From assembly GCA_964058805.1 (NCBI GenBank), contig CAXKVV010000084.1:1-30179 (forward strand): a DNA stretch of 30,179 nucleotides, given 5' to 3'. Below are positions 10,969-21,600 of the stretch, in pieces (the first letter of the stretch is position 1; every line of letters starts with the position of its first letter). The notes under the pieces were generated by a model, which was given only the letters and a program-made list of their open reading frames with translations, searched no databases and was not told the DNA's origin. The stretch comes from Schoenoplectus triqueter. Lineage: Eukaryota; Streptophyta; Magnoliopsida; Poales; Cyperaceae. A program made the translations under genes and the position numbers.

Positions 10969-12465
10969 ATGAATTTCGACTATGAAGAGACTACGTCTCC
11001 GAGACCCGCAATCACCAACGTCGATTACACTGAGTTACTAAAAATCATAATTGTTCTTATAACTGTGAACGTTTGGTCCCTTATACCAAGTAAATAGGCA
11101 GTCGTTGGACAAGAAAACAACGAGGACAACACCTCTAAAAAGAATAAGTGTGAAACCTGTAACTTTTAAAATGATAAAACATAAAATTATAGAATTAAAT
11201 ATATATATATATATATAAATCTTAACTAAATAAAATGTGAGAAAATACATATGATAAAATTTGCAAGTTTACAAGATAAACTATTAATATCTCGAAAATA
11301 AAATTTAAAGATCAAATTTGAATTTAAGATGATATAATTAATTTGGTTTCAAATTAAATAAATAACATAAAATATTTTGATCAGATTAAATTATTGTGAT
11401 TTAAAATTTATAATAAAGAAATCAACAAAAAAAATTTAAAATAAAATAAAAAAATAATTTGAATCTTAAAAACAAAGAAGAAAATACCAGTTGATTAATG
11501 AAACATCAAATTAATGAATTCAAAAATTAAGATTTAATAAATAATATAAATTTATTAACTGTGATAAAAATCAAACATACAAATTACTAAGATAATAATA
11601 GAATTTGATCAACAAGAATCGATTAAGAACATAAATTTATTTGATTGGAAAAAAAATGAATAATTAAACTCTAAAATTTAGAACTTACATGACTAACCAT
11701 ACGAGAATTATCGTAGTAAATCCCGACCGAAACACATTTCTCTCTCCCTCTATTTTCCTCCTCTCCTTCCCGAGATAACTCTCTCTCTCTTTAATTTTTT
11801 CTTCCCTCCCATCAATTCCTCACCTGTCCCATCTTTCTCCCTTTAATTACTATCCTTTTCTTCTCTTCTCTCCAGCGCAAGTCTCTCCCTCTTCTGATCT
11901 CTCACTTCCTGGCTCACAACAAAATCAAAAGCTGCTGCCCTAGCTCTCTTCCACACTAGCGAATACCACAATCCAACTTCCTCCCTCATTTCTCTCTTCT
12001 CCTAATCGGCACCCTTGCCCTCCTCTCACTCCTCTTGGCACATCCGAGCCAGACAAGGATAGCACCGACGCTTCAGACCACCGCACACCACTAGAGCTGA
12101 GGTCGCATCACTATTGCCGGAGATACGGTGGAGGCGGTCCTAAACCCATTGCACAACAGTGCCCTCTCGCTCCTTACACCTGCTGCCCCGCTTTTTTTTT
12201 ACTGTCCCTGGTAAATATATATATAAATCGCTGATGTGTTTTACAGTAGCTGATTTTATTGAGTAGTGCTTGCTTGTTTTACTTGGTTGAGTTAACTACT
12301 TGCTTGTTCGAACTGTTTGTGACTGATTTTCTTAATGAGGATAATTGTGTCCTTGAGCATGCCTTGTGGCTAAGCTCGAAGTCAAGCCATGGTACTGTTG
12401 AGTATGGAACCAATTGTGAGAAATTGATAGAACTATTAGGCCTTGAATATGAGTACCGAGCTTTG

Positions 12466-12468
12466 ATT

Positions 12469-12501
<33 letters not shown>

Positions 12502-12502
12502 T
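12466..12502. repeat. (TTTA)n/(ATT)n microsatellite
   Basis: Short TTTA units pass into about eight ATT units inside the large LTR. Similar ATT runs occur near 15920 in the same element. Confidence 0.85.
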
Positions 12503-14952
12503 TGTTTATTGATATTTATGTAAGCTGATGCTCTGACCTGTTTGGCAATTTAGTACTGGCTTTTGTTGAGCTGTGGGAATTGCTACAGATTTCCGATTTA
12601 GTTATGATGATGGGTATATCAAAATGAAACTAGGTGGTTGTGAGGTTAAGCCTAGCATTTGGTACTGCAAATCTATCCCGACATGTGTTTGATTTGGATA
12701 CAGTTCGAACTCGGGTTTGAAATTAGTAGAATGTGACACTCTCTTGATTTATTTGGTTAGGTCGGATATTGGGATAAAAATTGTTTATTACCTGGTCTTG
12801 ATTGGTTTCCGATTGGATGACACCTGCCCCTAATTAGATGGCACCTTCCGATTGGTATTTGTACTAGATCATTTGGTTGTTGCTAGGTTATGCTAATTAC
12901 TAGCTTATTGGTCCTGTTGCTTTTTTGTTGTTATTAGTTTACTTATTTGGTGCTACCATGTTTAGGGGTTTGGTATTTACGGAAAAATTAATCATAGAAC
13001 TAGAATCGAGCTAATAAACAAAATTATCAAATAAGAATGTTGGGCTAACTAAGTGAATTAAGCTTAATGACATTAACTTAGGGGTCAGATAAAAATAAAT
13101 AAATGTTCAATATTAACAATCTCAAGATATTAAAACGTGACTAAATAAAATATTCAAGGTAAATTGGATGCCGCTCCGAAAGATTCGGCGGTTTTATAGA
13201 CTAATACATAAACTTAAATATCAAAAAATGATTATAATATTTATCTCAAAATAAAATATACCGAACAAATACAATGGTATCGAGGCAGCCTATGATCCCA
13301 CACATTAAAACACCAACACATTTAATTAAATAAAAATATTAGTTAAATTTAAGTTTAATTGAATCTCTTTTCTTTTAATTTGAATTTTTATTTTTAATTC
13401 TAGTTATATATATAAAATATTTTCTAATTAATAAAAATAATATTAAAATATAAAATAAGATATAATTAAAGAACATGATATAAATAATTAGGGATTATAA
13501 AATAATAAATAGAGTATAATAATAATTTACAATATAACATATATATAAAAATCAATTTCTCTATTTTAATAATTGAATAACATTAATTAATATATATAAA
13601 TGCTTAGTAATAAATTCATCTATTTAATAATGAAATAATATTAATGAATATATAAAATATATATATATATATATATTAATCAATTTCTCTATTTTTAATA
13701 AGAATAATACTAATTATACAATATTATATATTAATCAATTTCTCTATTATTAATAATACAAATAGAAACAATAATGATAATAATAAATACTATAAACCTA
13801 TATTAATTAATTTGTCTATTTCTAAATAATTAATTTTTCTAATTATGATTAAAATAATTAAGTGATAATGTTAAGATAACTTAATAAAGCTAAATAGAAT
13901 TTAGTTAATTATATTTATCAAATAGATATAAGTTAATTATAAACTTTAAATCATAATGCTCCCGTCTCCGAGTCCGGTATACCTTGACCAAACTAGACCC
14001 AATGTGAATAGGATACTCGCCAATTTAATCTATTTCTGACTTCGTAGGTTTTCGAAAAATATCTTGACGAACCGACAAACGAATACACTTAAGATGAGAC
14101 GGCTCATCTGACAAGATCGTGATGCGCCACCCGAGGCTTAGCAATTTGACGTTTCTGACCTAACCAAATTATTCTCAGGTACGGTTTCCTGGGATTCATC
14201 TTCTTTCTTCAGAATTAGGAACCCAACCGAAAATAAAATGTTTTTAAAATAAATCTGAATTGCGGTGTTTTTGTCCAAATTAACTAGAGACTAAATCTGA
14301 CCTGTCATTTGCATCCGGTAAATTGACCAGCATATTTGAGACATACCCGCATTTACATGTCATATCATGTCATACTGCACGTAGACAGGATAGGAGTAGG
14401 ATCTCGGGAAATAGTCCCGAAATAGGAACAGATAGATTTAAATAATTCAAGTTGTAGATTAAAACTATTAGGAAAATATTATTACTATCACTAATTATTA
14501 ATTAAGTCAGGTAGTTAATCATGCATTAAATGCATGGGAGTGCTGAGAGGCGGACCGGGTAATTCTCAGTCGGAGTTGCCTTGCATAACCAGACCGTTGT
14601 GGTTACGTACGGTGACCCATAGGCCCGTGGGACCCACCGGTCTGTATATGCACTGCGCATCCTCGCCTGTTGGGTTATCCACCGATCCCGTCATTTGGCG
14701 GTTCGGCTGTGTCGGAGTGTTTTCTTTTGATATTTATTATATATCTTATTATTATTCTTTATATGATTAAATTTTCAATCCAAATTTGAGCGATTTAGGA
14801 TACCGTGTACTTCAGTATTTAATGTGGGCGGCCATATCCGAGACTGGAATTTATTTCGTGATACTATATTATTATATTTATCCGGCGTATTTAGGATTCT
14901 AATATTGTCCGAAAGGCTTTCTCCTTTGGCCCGTAGTTGGTACAGAGAAAGT

Positions 14953-15077
14953 CGGGATGCGGTCCACTGGCCTTAGTGGATACAGTGTAGGCTCCCATTT
15001 GTATATATTTCGTTTTGACACTTTTACGGGATGCGGTCCTCTGACCCTTGGTTGGTACAGTGTATGCTCCCATTTGT
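14953..15077. repeat. Two direct repeats of about 50 bp, period about 74
   Basis: Copies at 14953-15002 and 15027-15077 share CGGGATGCGGTCC, then TACAGTGTA and GCTCCCATTTGT. They lie within the large LTR. A partial third GTTGGTACAG precedes them at about 14935. Confidence 0.8.
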
Positions 15078-15292
15078 TTCCAATTTGTTAATTCACGGGT
15101 AGTTATCTCCTTTTCACGATATGGCAACTGAAGACATATTATATCTTTTTGTTTATATTTTATAAGGTGAATTGCCAGATTCAGCAGACCAGAGTACGTG
15201 CTTATAGCCGTTCACTCTCCTAGGGCGTTATCGCCTCGGGAGCCCGAATTGTCGTTTGTGCAGCGTTGTCGCTGCATAAACATAAAGTCCTA

Positions 15293-15367
15293 AGTTAGTA
15301 AGTTGGGTCCTGGTAGTGTCCGCTTAGGCAAGGCCCGAGTTAGTAAGTTGGGCCCTGGTAGTGCCCG
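15293..15367. repeat. Two 30-bp direct repeats, period 45
   Basis: AGTTAGTAAGTTGGG followed by CCTGGTAGTG occurs at 15293-15322 and 15338-15367. The two copies differ by two C/T changes in 30 bases. Confidence 0.85.
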
Positions 15368-15972
15368 TTCGGGATGAGTCTGGTAAATTTACAAACTGGG
15401 TATTTATTACGGGTGTTTGACTCTCGTATCTTATACTTTATATTATATTATTATTTCCACAGAAATTTTCTATTTCGGGTTTCTTTACCATATCATATCA
15501 TATCATGTAGGTCAATGTGCATAATAATATTATTATATTCACTTATCAATATTGCTTTCGCTGTTCAAACATTAATATCGATTTTTGGGTCCAGTCTAGG
15601 AAAGAAGATTAAATCTTAAGGCTGGATCTAAATCCGTACTGAGTACGTTTCCACGGTGGTTGTGGGATCCAGGTATTTCAGGTTCGGGATTTTTCTTGGA
15701 GCGAGTGCTAGGGACAGTCCTGCGCGATGACAGGGATGCTTCGCTGCATTGGCATGTGAGCTGAGTAGTCAGTTAGGATCCATCGGGTTTTTGAGTCTTA
15801 TTTCTTTCTTTTGGGTTTTTATTTGAGAGATTGCTGTCCATTCCGATGGAGCTAGCCCCCGCCTATGTGGGCGTTGTATTCTCTTTGTTCATTCTGGACT
15901 GTATGGTCATGTATTCTTATTATTATTATTTTGTTTATTCTGTGATTGCCTTATTTTATTCATTTAGCCTTT

Positions 15973-15998
15973 CGTACGCACGTCTCGTCGTGCGTACG
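15973..15998. repeat. Perfect 10-bp palindrome arms near the LTR 3' end
   Basis: CGTACGCACG (15973-15982) and CGTGCGTACG (15989-15998) are exact inverses around a TCTCGT loop. The hairpin is 50 bases before the TGTGACA terminus and is far more GC-rich than its surroundings. It could structure the U5 RNA or serve as an integrase or regulatory site. Confidence 0.8.
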
Positions 15999-16227
15999 TG
16001 GTGGGATTAAGCACCCCTAACCCGATTCATTTATTTTGGGGTGTGACAATAAGTCTCACGAAAGAGAAAATACTCAACAATCACTATAATATAACCTATT
16101 AAAAGTTTAGCGAAATAATCTTGAGGTTATAACAAAGTATTTTAAGATTTTAAAAATTTAGCAATGATGATTAGGGTTCGAAGGTATGGCTGTGAAGAAT
16201 CGCTTATTTGGAGAGAAGAAACATCGT

Positions 16228-16235
16228 CTTTTATA
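16228..16235 (-). promoter_or_regulatory. TATA box of the split copia-like LTR
   Basis: The minus strand reads GGCTATAAAAGACGATG just downstream of the AACGGTTATAAC repeats. It is a textbook TATAAA context in the expected position between U3 and R. Activity is unknown because the LTR is broken downstream by a 4.9-kb insertion. Confidence 0.45.
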
Positions 16236-16286
16236 GCCGGATAACAAAACAGACAACAAATTGATCATATCTGTTGCAACTGCTAT

Positions 16287-16505
16287 ATAACCGTTATAAC
16301 GGTTATGAAAATCTGAAAAAATTTAAACTATCAGTTATAATGAAACTTATAACAATTACAATGAAAGGATAACCGTTGTAACAGTTATAACGATTATGAA
16401 AAGCTAAAAGAAATTTGAACTATCAGTTGCAACGGAACTACAACCTTTACAACAGAAGACTATCAGTTGCAACAGAACTACAACCCTTACAACATAAGGC
16501 TATCA
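16287..16505. repeat. Tandem repeats of AACGGTTATAAC type in U3 of the split LTR
   Basis: Units starting ATAACCGTT(AT/GT)AAC repeat first at a period of about 90 bases. A perfect-spacing 40-base repeat TATCAGTTGCAAC follows at 16421 and 16461, with a third start at 16501. Related words (ACAACGGTTATATTAACAG) reappear at 18676 on the far side of the 16506-18594 insertion, showing that one array was split. Confidence 0.7.
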
Positions 16506-16608
16506 TGTTGGGTTTTGGTCCAACCAAATTCCGTTAAGATTTAAGCTGCGAAAAGACCGTAAAACAAAATTTTTTACTTCTACTTAAGTTAGGGATTAAA
16601 CTATGTTA

Positions 16609-16732
16609 GATGATTACCGAGAGATACATACATTTTAATCCTTTGTAAAAAAACTGTAAAAAATTATTTTACTTCCAACTTAAGCGAAGTGTTAAAGCGA
16701 TATGCCGGATGATTACCGAGAGATACATACAT
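16609..16732. repeat. Duplicated 25-bp block, period 99
   Basis: GATGATTACCGAGAGATACATACAT-type blocks at 16609-16633 and 16708-16732 are identical over 25 bases. The flanking sequence (TTTTTTACTTC / TTTTACTTCCAACTTAAG) is similar but diverged. They lie in the U5 part of the second LTR. Confidence 0.85.
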
Positions 16733-17188
16733 CTTTAATCCATTATAGATATACTCCATGATTGATTTCTAAAATATTAATCTACTTAACAATTTAAATA
16801 GATTAATATAATATTTTATACCTCGTTTCCAAATTTTAATTGGAATAAAAATCGGCGTGTCTCGGAGTATCACACATGTGATACCTCTGTAGGTTATCCA
16901 CCAGGACTGACCAGAGAGCGGCTTATTTCTTTTGTCAGAAATATCGTAAATCGCGGTTTCTCACAAAAACACTATTCACCGAAAAAAAGATGAAATAGTA
17001 CTATTCACGACTCATAATTATTCTATTTCACACAAAGGTGCAGAAATACCATAACTTTCATAAAAACACTATTCATCAATCCCGTAAATTCTAAAATAAC
17101 TATAAACCGAGAAAGAGAGAAAATAAAACTGAATTGATCAGATGCGATATCCCGAAATTAGTATATTTTCTCTCTCATCCCACCCCTC

Positions 17189-17196
17189 TATTTATA
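17189..17196 (-). promoter_or_regulatory. TATA box of the second LTR
   Basis: The minus strand reads GCTATAAATAGAGGGGTGG, an ideal plant TATA context. It is followed by a GAGAGAGAAAATA leader. Transcription would run toward lower coordinates, starting around 17160. Confidence 0.6.
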
Positions 17197-17242
17197 GCTT
17201 TTTAAAAAGTTTACCACAATTACGAAAATACCATTAAAGTTT

Positions 17243-17340
17243 GGTCAAATTATCAAAATGTCATTACTTGGTTGGCAAAAATATAAAGTTGACCAAATTT
17301 ATCAAAATGTCATTACTTGGTTGGCAAGAATATAAAATTG
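17243..17340. repeat. Two tandem 49-bp units
   Basis: TATCAAAATGTCATTACTTG followed by GTTGGCAA(A/G)AATATAAA occurs at 17251 and 17300, exactly 49 bases apart. They lie just upstream of the second LTR's TATA box and so may be promoter repeats. Confidence 0.85.
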
Positions 17341-19420
17341 GTCAAATTTATAAGTTTGTTATTGGTCCTTTTTGATTTTGAGCTTTTGAGGTTTTTTGAT
17401 TTTAGGCTTTAATTATTAATGGGCTTTCAACCCAAAATTCAAATCCATAATTAATATTTAAATCCAAATCATATATATATATATATAATTGTCATGTACA
17501 ATTATATTTCTCTCGGTTATTGTTTCGATAAATTTATACGACGTGTCCAACACGTTATAAATTCAATCTGATTTTTATTTATTGTCATCTCTATGACAAA
17601 TATAATATAATTTAATTATATATAATTAATTATAACTATCTTATTATTAATTATAAATAATTTATAAATAATCAATAAGATTCTCCGATTAACTTCTATG
17701 CGGTGTGACCCGACAGGATCCGTGTTATGTTGGTAAATAGAGTTAAAACTGTTTTAACTTCTATAATCATATGAGACATCTGGTAGAATACACTATGACC
17801 ATCTAATTACACAGATGATGCTGTATTGTACAATATCATGATCCAGTAAACTATTTATTTATGTTAATTTTTTTGTCTCGTAACTATCAGATCAGTTTCA
17901 ACATAGAAGTGTGTCATCTTTGTAAACTTAATCTTTTCTTGATCCTGAGTAAATTATAAAATATAATTACTCATATAATTATACCGCTAGCAGATAATTT
18001 AACTTTATCAAGGGGCCCAGTGATGCTATAACTTATATAGAGATATGAGGGACAATATTACTTTAGGCAAACCATTTCTTACTCTACATAAGTTATATAT
18101 ATTGAAGAACTACCTTTATAGCCACCTTTTACGGACAACGTTTGGTAGAAATCACACACATACATATCTTTATGTAGGAAAGATGAATACCTCATACTTT
18201 AGAAATTAACACTAAATGAAAACATTAATGACATAAACATAATTTCATTTAATATTTCATTCGGGGTCTGTCAAATGTGATGTTCCTTGAACATCTATCT
18301 ATGTGATTAAAATAACAACTATTTATCTATGATCTGTGAAACTTGACCATTATTTAATCCACATACTAACCTGATAGCGGTTAATTAGTATTCCTGCTAA
18401 TTACCTCTGTTAGTGACTTTTAAGATTATATTCTATATTATGAAGTTTCGCAATTTCAGTCATGAACTCAGAATGATTCATAAATTCAATAATACTCAAA
18501 AAAATAAAATATCATTTAAATATCCAATTCATGAACAAAGCTTTATATAATAAATTTATCATATTATTGACTTTAAGATTATTACAAACTAACATATAAG
18601 TTAGAACGGTTATGGACTAGTTACAATATGGTAACTTTTGGATAAGTTTTGAGCATATTTTGATTTATTCCATTACAACGGTTATATTAACAGTTGCAAT
18701 GATTGTTGTTTGAAATACACTAAAAAAATATTTTGAGATCATTCGCTGTAATGATTATGGATTACGTTATAAAGGTTATGATATAATATCTTTATTTTTT
18801 TATTTTAATCTCAAGATTACTTTAGTTACTTTTATTTATGATAAATATAATTTAACCTAACTTTATTCTTGAGATTTTCAACTAATATGGTTCAAATTCA
18901 TTATTCTTCTCTTAAACATTAATATCCTGCATTTAACATACTCAAAGAAAAAAATAATTTCTTATGTGATTATTGTAAATTGACAAATATATTTTTTAAT
19001 ATATATTTTAAAATTATTTACAATAATAATTTTCCCCTTTAAATGATTTATAAAATAACCACATAAATATATAATTAAATTTTGAGAATGTATGATCCCT
19101 TTATGGAATTCACAAAATGATATTGTGTCAAGTAATTTCTTCCCCTTGGTTTCAAAATCAGAGAATTTTTTTATAAAACTCCCCCTCAAAATATATATTT
19201 TCTCTCTCAGTAAAATAATTTTACAGTTAAAAAACATAAATATAAGTACACAATCAAGATAAAAGCACGTAAAAATTTAATTCATGAAACATGTATTTTC
19301 TTGTAAGCTCCCTCTAAATATGTGGATGATGATTTTTTTGTGCGATATTAAAACAATTCTTTACTCCTTTGATTTAGGAACTCAAATAATATTTATAATA
19401 TTTTTTTACTTCCTAAGTTG

Positions 19421-19462
19421 ACATTCAAGTGAGATGTGACCTACTTTATAATAGTAGTTACA
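19421..19462 (-). other. Zinc-knuckle (CCHC) relic with second Cys lost
   Basis: The minus strand encodes CNYYYKVGHISLEC. It fits C-x2-C-x4-H-x4-C except that the second Cys is Tyr. It is followed by QLRK and a stop. This is the nucleic-acid-binding motif of retrotransposon Gag and is the best landmark in the degenerate copia gag. Confidence 0.65.
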
Positions 19463-19983
19463 AATGATATTTGATAGCTTTACACCACTACCTTAAATAA
19501 AATGAGAATTATAGTGGTTTTTTAATTCTTGATCTCGCTTCAAAGAGTCATTTAAAAATTTATTTACATTACCTTGAGTATCTATTGAAATGCTAAGAAA
19601 TAACTCTTTATGACTTATTTCTTTGAGTCCAATTTTGTGATATATTTTGTCTTTTAAGTTCATAAAATCAACCATTTGATCTCTTAAAATATATTTTATC
19701 AGACCATCTAGATTGAAGGTATTTCTGTTATTCTTTGATGATTGTTATATTTTTTTAATGCTCTATAGTTGTATCCATATCTAAATATATGATTATGTGT
19801 TATTTTATTTTTGTGAGCACTGTTACTCTTTTGATACATCACATTAGAGTTTCGAGTGTGTTTCTCTTTTTCCTTTGGGCTTTCGATGTAGTTGGATGTC
19901 GGAGTAGATGAGAACTCTTTGAACCCAAAACTAATTTTTTTTCATGAGGTTTTCGATTCACATTTTTTTTAAGTCCAACTTAG

Positions 19984-20257
19984 CAGTTTTTAATGAAAAT
20001 AATTATTAGTAAATTAATATTATTAAAAATAAGAGTGAGAAATGAGTAAGTTCAAAAATACGAATAGCAACGCGCCACTGGCAGTGGCGCGCTCATTTTT
20101 TTATTTTTTTTACGAAACGCGTCACTGCCAGTGGTGCGTTTTCATTTATTTTTTTTTACGAAACGCGCCACTGCCATTCGTATATTTGAAATTTTACGGT
20201 TTTCACTCTTATTTTTTACAATATTAATTTACTAATAATTATTTTCATTAAAAACTG
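19984..20257. mobile_element. MULE-type hairpin MITE with internal GC-rich palindromes
   Basis: The terminal inverted repeats are perfect for 38 bases (19984-20021 against 20220-20257, beginning CAGTTTTTAATGAAAAT) and continue to about 58 bases with three mismatches. Exact 9-mers CCAACTTAG flank it (19975-19983 and 20258-20266), as expected of Mutator-like elements. The interior is again self-complementary and carries three versions of ACGCGCCACTG/CAGTGGCGCG. It is 274 bp and non-coding in any convincing way. It interrupts a copia gag relic. The overall transcript would fold into a long hairpin, so small-RNA production is a plausible inference. Confidence 0.88.
20071..20091. repeat. Perfect GC-rich palindrome in the MULE hairpin
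   Basis: CGCGCCACTG and CAGTGGCGCG are exact inverses around a single G. A second, slightly diverged palindrome is at 20116-20141 (AAACGCGTCACTG..CAGTGGTGCGTTT), and a half copy, AAACGCGCCACTGCCA, is at 20161-20176. This GC content is strikingly different from the AT-rich arms. Confidence 0.9.
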
Positions 20258-20509
20258 CCAACTTAGTGCTACATCTCAAATCAGTAGAGGACTTTAAAAC
20301 TCGATTTCTTATATCCAAAATTTATTTTTTCCCCTTAGCAATCTTATTTCTTTTAATTTTGACTCACATTCTTTTATCTTTGATTCGAGCTAAAAAAAAT
20401 TGGATTATAAATTCTCAATTATGTTTTCCTTTTCAAATAGAATAATATTTGACTTATCCACTTGAGTTTTCAATTTAGATTCATTTTCTATTATTATATT
20501 TGATTTGAG

Positions 20510-20610
20510 CTCAGTCTTTGTGATTAATTTAGACATAAATTATAAAAAAATTAGAATTATATATAAATATTTTTAAAATTAAGAAGATTCGCACAACGTG
20601 CGAGTTCTCA
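20510..20610 (+). mobile_element. Helitron-like 3' end fragment
   Basis: AGTCTTTGTGATTAATTTAGAC through TTTTTAAAATTAAGAAG is followed by the hairpin TCGCAC-AAC-GTGCGA (20589-20603) and TTCTCATATA. It matches 21503-21600 almost throughout. A short GC hairpin close to the terminus is typical of Helitrons, but no clear CTRR end is preserved. Confidence 0.4.
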
Positions 20611-21600
20611 TATATATATATATATATATATATGCTTATCATATGAGATTATCAGTATCAGATACTCTCCATTCTAAGATAGTGTGTAAAATAGATTACA
20701 TAGTACAATTGGCATTTGATACTCGGTACAATGACTCTCCACTTTAATTACAATTCCCTAAGTTGTACCATATTTCAGCTAAGCCTACGTCCAGAAGAGA
20801 TGACATCTGGGCTGATGGTTTGCGTTAGAAGCCATGGTCATGTCACATTTAGTTGCAAAAGAATACAACAACAACGAACAAACCTTTAATCTCAAATAAA
20901 ATGGATATGTTAAAAATGAATCTCAATTCAAAATCACCAACATTATAGATGATTAAAAACAATAACAATAATAATAATGGTGATAATAAAATATACTAGT
21001 AATGATGATGATATAATAATAATAATAATATTAATTATATTAATATAATAATAATGATCTATATCTATCTATAATATATTATAAAGAACATATATATTAG
21101 AGATTTTCATTGATGTTATCAGATAATATGTAATAACCGAAATATTCTCATTCTATTTATGATTGAGATTGATTGATTTTATGAAAGCGATTGTTCAGAT
21201 TTCAGTCAAACTCATTTTTCTTCTTCATTTCATTTATTATTGAAAATTTAAGAGTCTTTATAATTGATTTATATATAAGTTATATCTATGTAAAATATAT
21301 TATTTTTATAATAAATTAATGTTAAATATAATTATTTTATAAATAGAAGTTGTGTATCAGAATAATTCAATATGAACTATTATTAAGTTTTATTGTAATA
21401 AAAAGAAAACTGCACATTATATGATCTTATTTAGAAAAGAAATTATTATATTTATTCATTATCTTTTATTAAATAATTAAATTTATTTAAAAATTTAATA
21501 GTCTCTGTGATTAACTTAGACACTAATTATAATAAAATTAGTGTTATATATAAATATTTTTAAAATTAAGAAAATCCGCAACGGGGTGGATTCTCGTATA
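20611..21600 (+). mobile_element. Dispersed Helitron-like repeat, copy B (most complete)
   Basis: It contains an (AT)n tract, GCTTATCATATGAGATTATC, the CTGGGCTGATGG block, ATT-rich microsatellites, and then TCTATATCTATCTATAATATA at 21058, which resembles a Helitron 5' end. It finishes with TTTTTAAAATTAAGAAAATCC and a weak ATCC..GGAT hairpin. The period to copy C is about 0.96-0.99 kb. It encodes no protein. Confidence 0.5.

Larger units (their letters stand above)
11149..16048 (+). mobile_element. Giant (4900-bp) solo LTR or LTR-derived element, target duplication ATAAG
   Basis: It starts TGTGAAACCTGTAAC and ends GGGGTGTGACA, so the ends are TG..CA with imperfect inverted termini (TGTGAAACC against TGTCACACC). 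Identical ATAAG 5-mers flank it (11144-11148 and 16049-16053). Excising it rejoins a copia-like LTR. Inside are a CT-rich leader-like tract (11740-12180) followed by GTAAAT, two families of short tandem repeats, and a 10-bp palindrome near the 3' end. No gag or pol frame, primer-binding site or second LTR copy was found, which favours a solo LTR. LTRs of this size occur in some gypsy lineages, but the lineage is not determined. The AT-rich part at 13010-13960 may be a further insertion. Confidence 0.6.
16506..18594 (-). mobile_element. Second LTR, probably solo, about 2.1 kb
   Basis: On the minus strand it starts TGTTAGTTTG and ends AAAACCCAACA. It is flanked by near-matching 5-mers, TATCA (16501-16505) and TATAA (18595-18599), one change apart. 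A strong TATA box in GCTATAAATAGAGG lies about two thirds along, followed by GA-rich leader DNA, in the order expected of U3-R-U5 on the minus strand. No primer-binding site or internal domain follows. It sits within the repeat array of an older copia-like LTR. Confidence 0.5.
10971..18938 (-). mobile_element. Copia-like LTR on the minus strand, split by two later LTR insertions
   Basis: Three blocks join into one LTR of about 0.97 kb once the insertions at 11149-16048 and 16506-18594 are removed: 18938-18600, 16505-16054 and 11148-10971. The minus strand starts TGTTAAATGCAGG after CTTTGAGTA. It has AACGGTTATAAC-type repeats in the U3 region, a TATA box in GGCTATAAAAGACG, and a U5-like GCGGGTCTCGGAGACGTAG at 10991-11009, a motif typical of plant copia LTRs. 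Degenerate gag lies immediately upstream on the same strand, so this may be its 3' LTR. Outer ends are inferred and no target duplication was found. Confidence 0.45.
18960..20510 (-). pseudogene. Degenerate copia-type gag (and start of pol), interrupted by a MITE
   Basis: Reading the minus strand, 20510-20290 gives a broken Lys/Glu/Asn-rich coiled-coil segment (KTELKSNII, KTQVDKSNIILFEKEN) and then SSTDLRCSTKL. The frame is cut by the hairpin element at 19984-20257. It resumes with FGFKEFSSTPTSNYIESPKE and reaches MVDFMNLKDKI and a zinc-knuckle relic at 19421-19462. The order coil, GLGF-like block, CCHC knuckle matches plant copia gag. Stops and frameshifts throughout show it is dead. Beyond the knuckle, FSDFETKGKK may be a trace of the protease region. 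Pol is otherwise missing. Confidence 0.55.

Noticed and set aside
11740..12240. CT-rich stretch followed by a GTAAAT donor-like site, resembling a first exon of a gene
   Set aside because: It lies inside the 4.9-kb LTR and fits an LTR leader. No open frame continues into a credible protein.
13274..13289. TGGTATCGAGGC, resembling an initiator-tRNA primer-binding site
   Set aside because: It is imperfect and not preceded by an LTR terminus, so it cannot mark an internal domain boundary.
14534..15127. 78-residue open frames on both strands
   Set aside because: They are within the LTR and its direct repeats, and the sequence is explained by repeat units rather than a gene.
20042..20227. 61-residue open frame on the plus strand
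   Set aside because: It is the translation of the MULE hairpin interior. Its Cys/His/Trp residues come from the palindromes.
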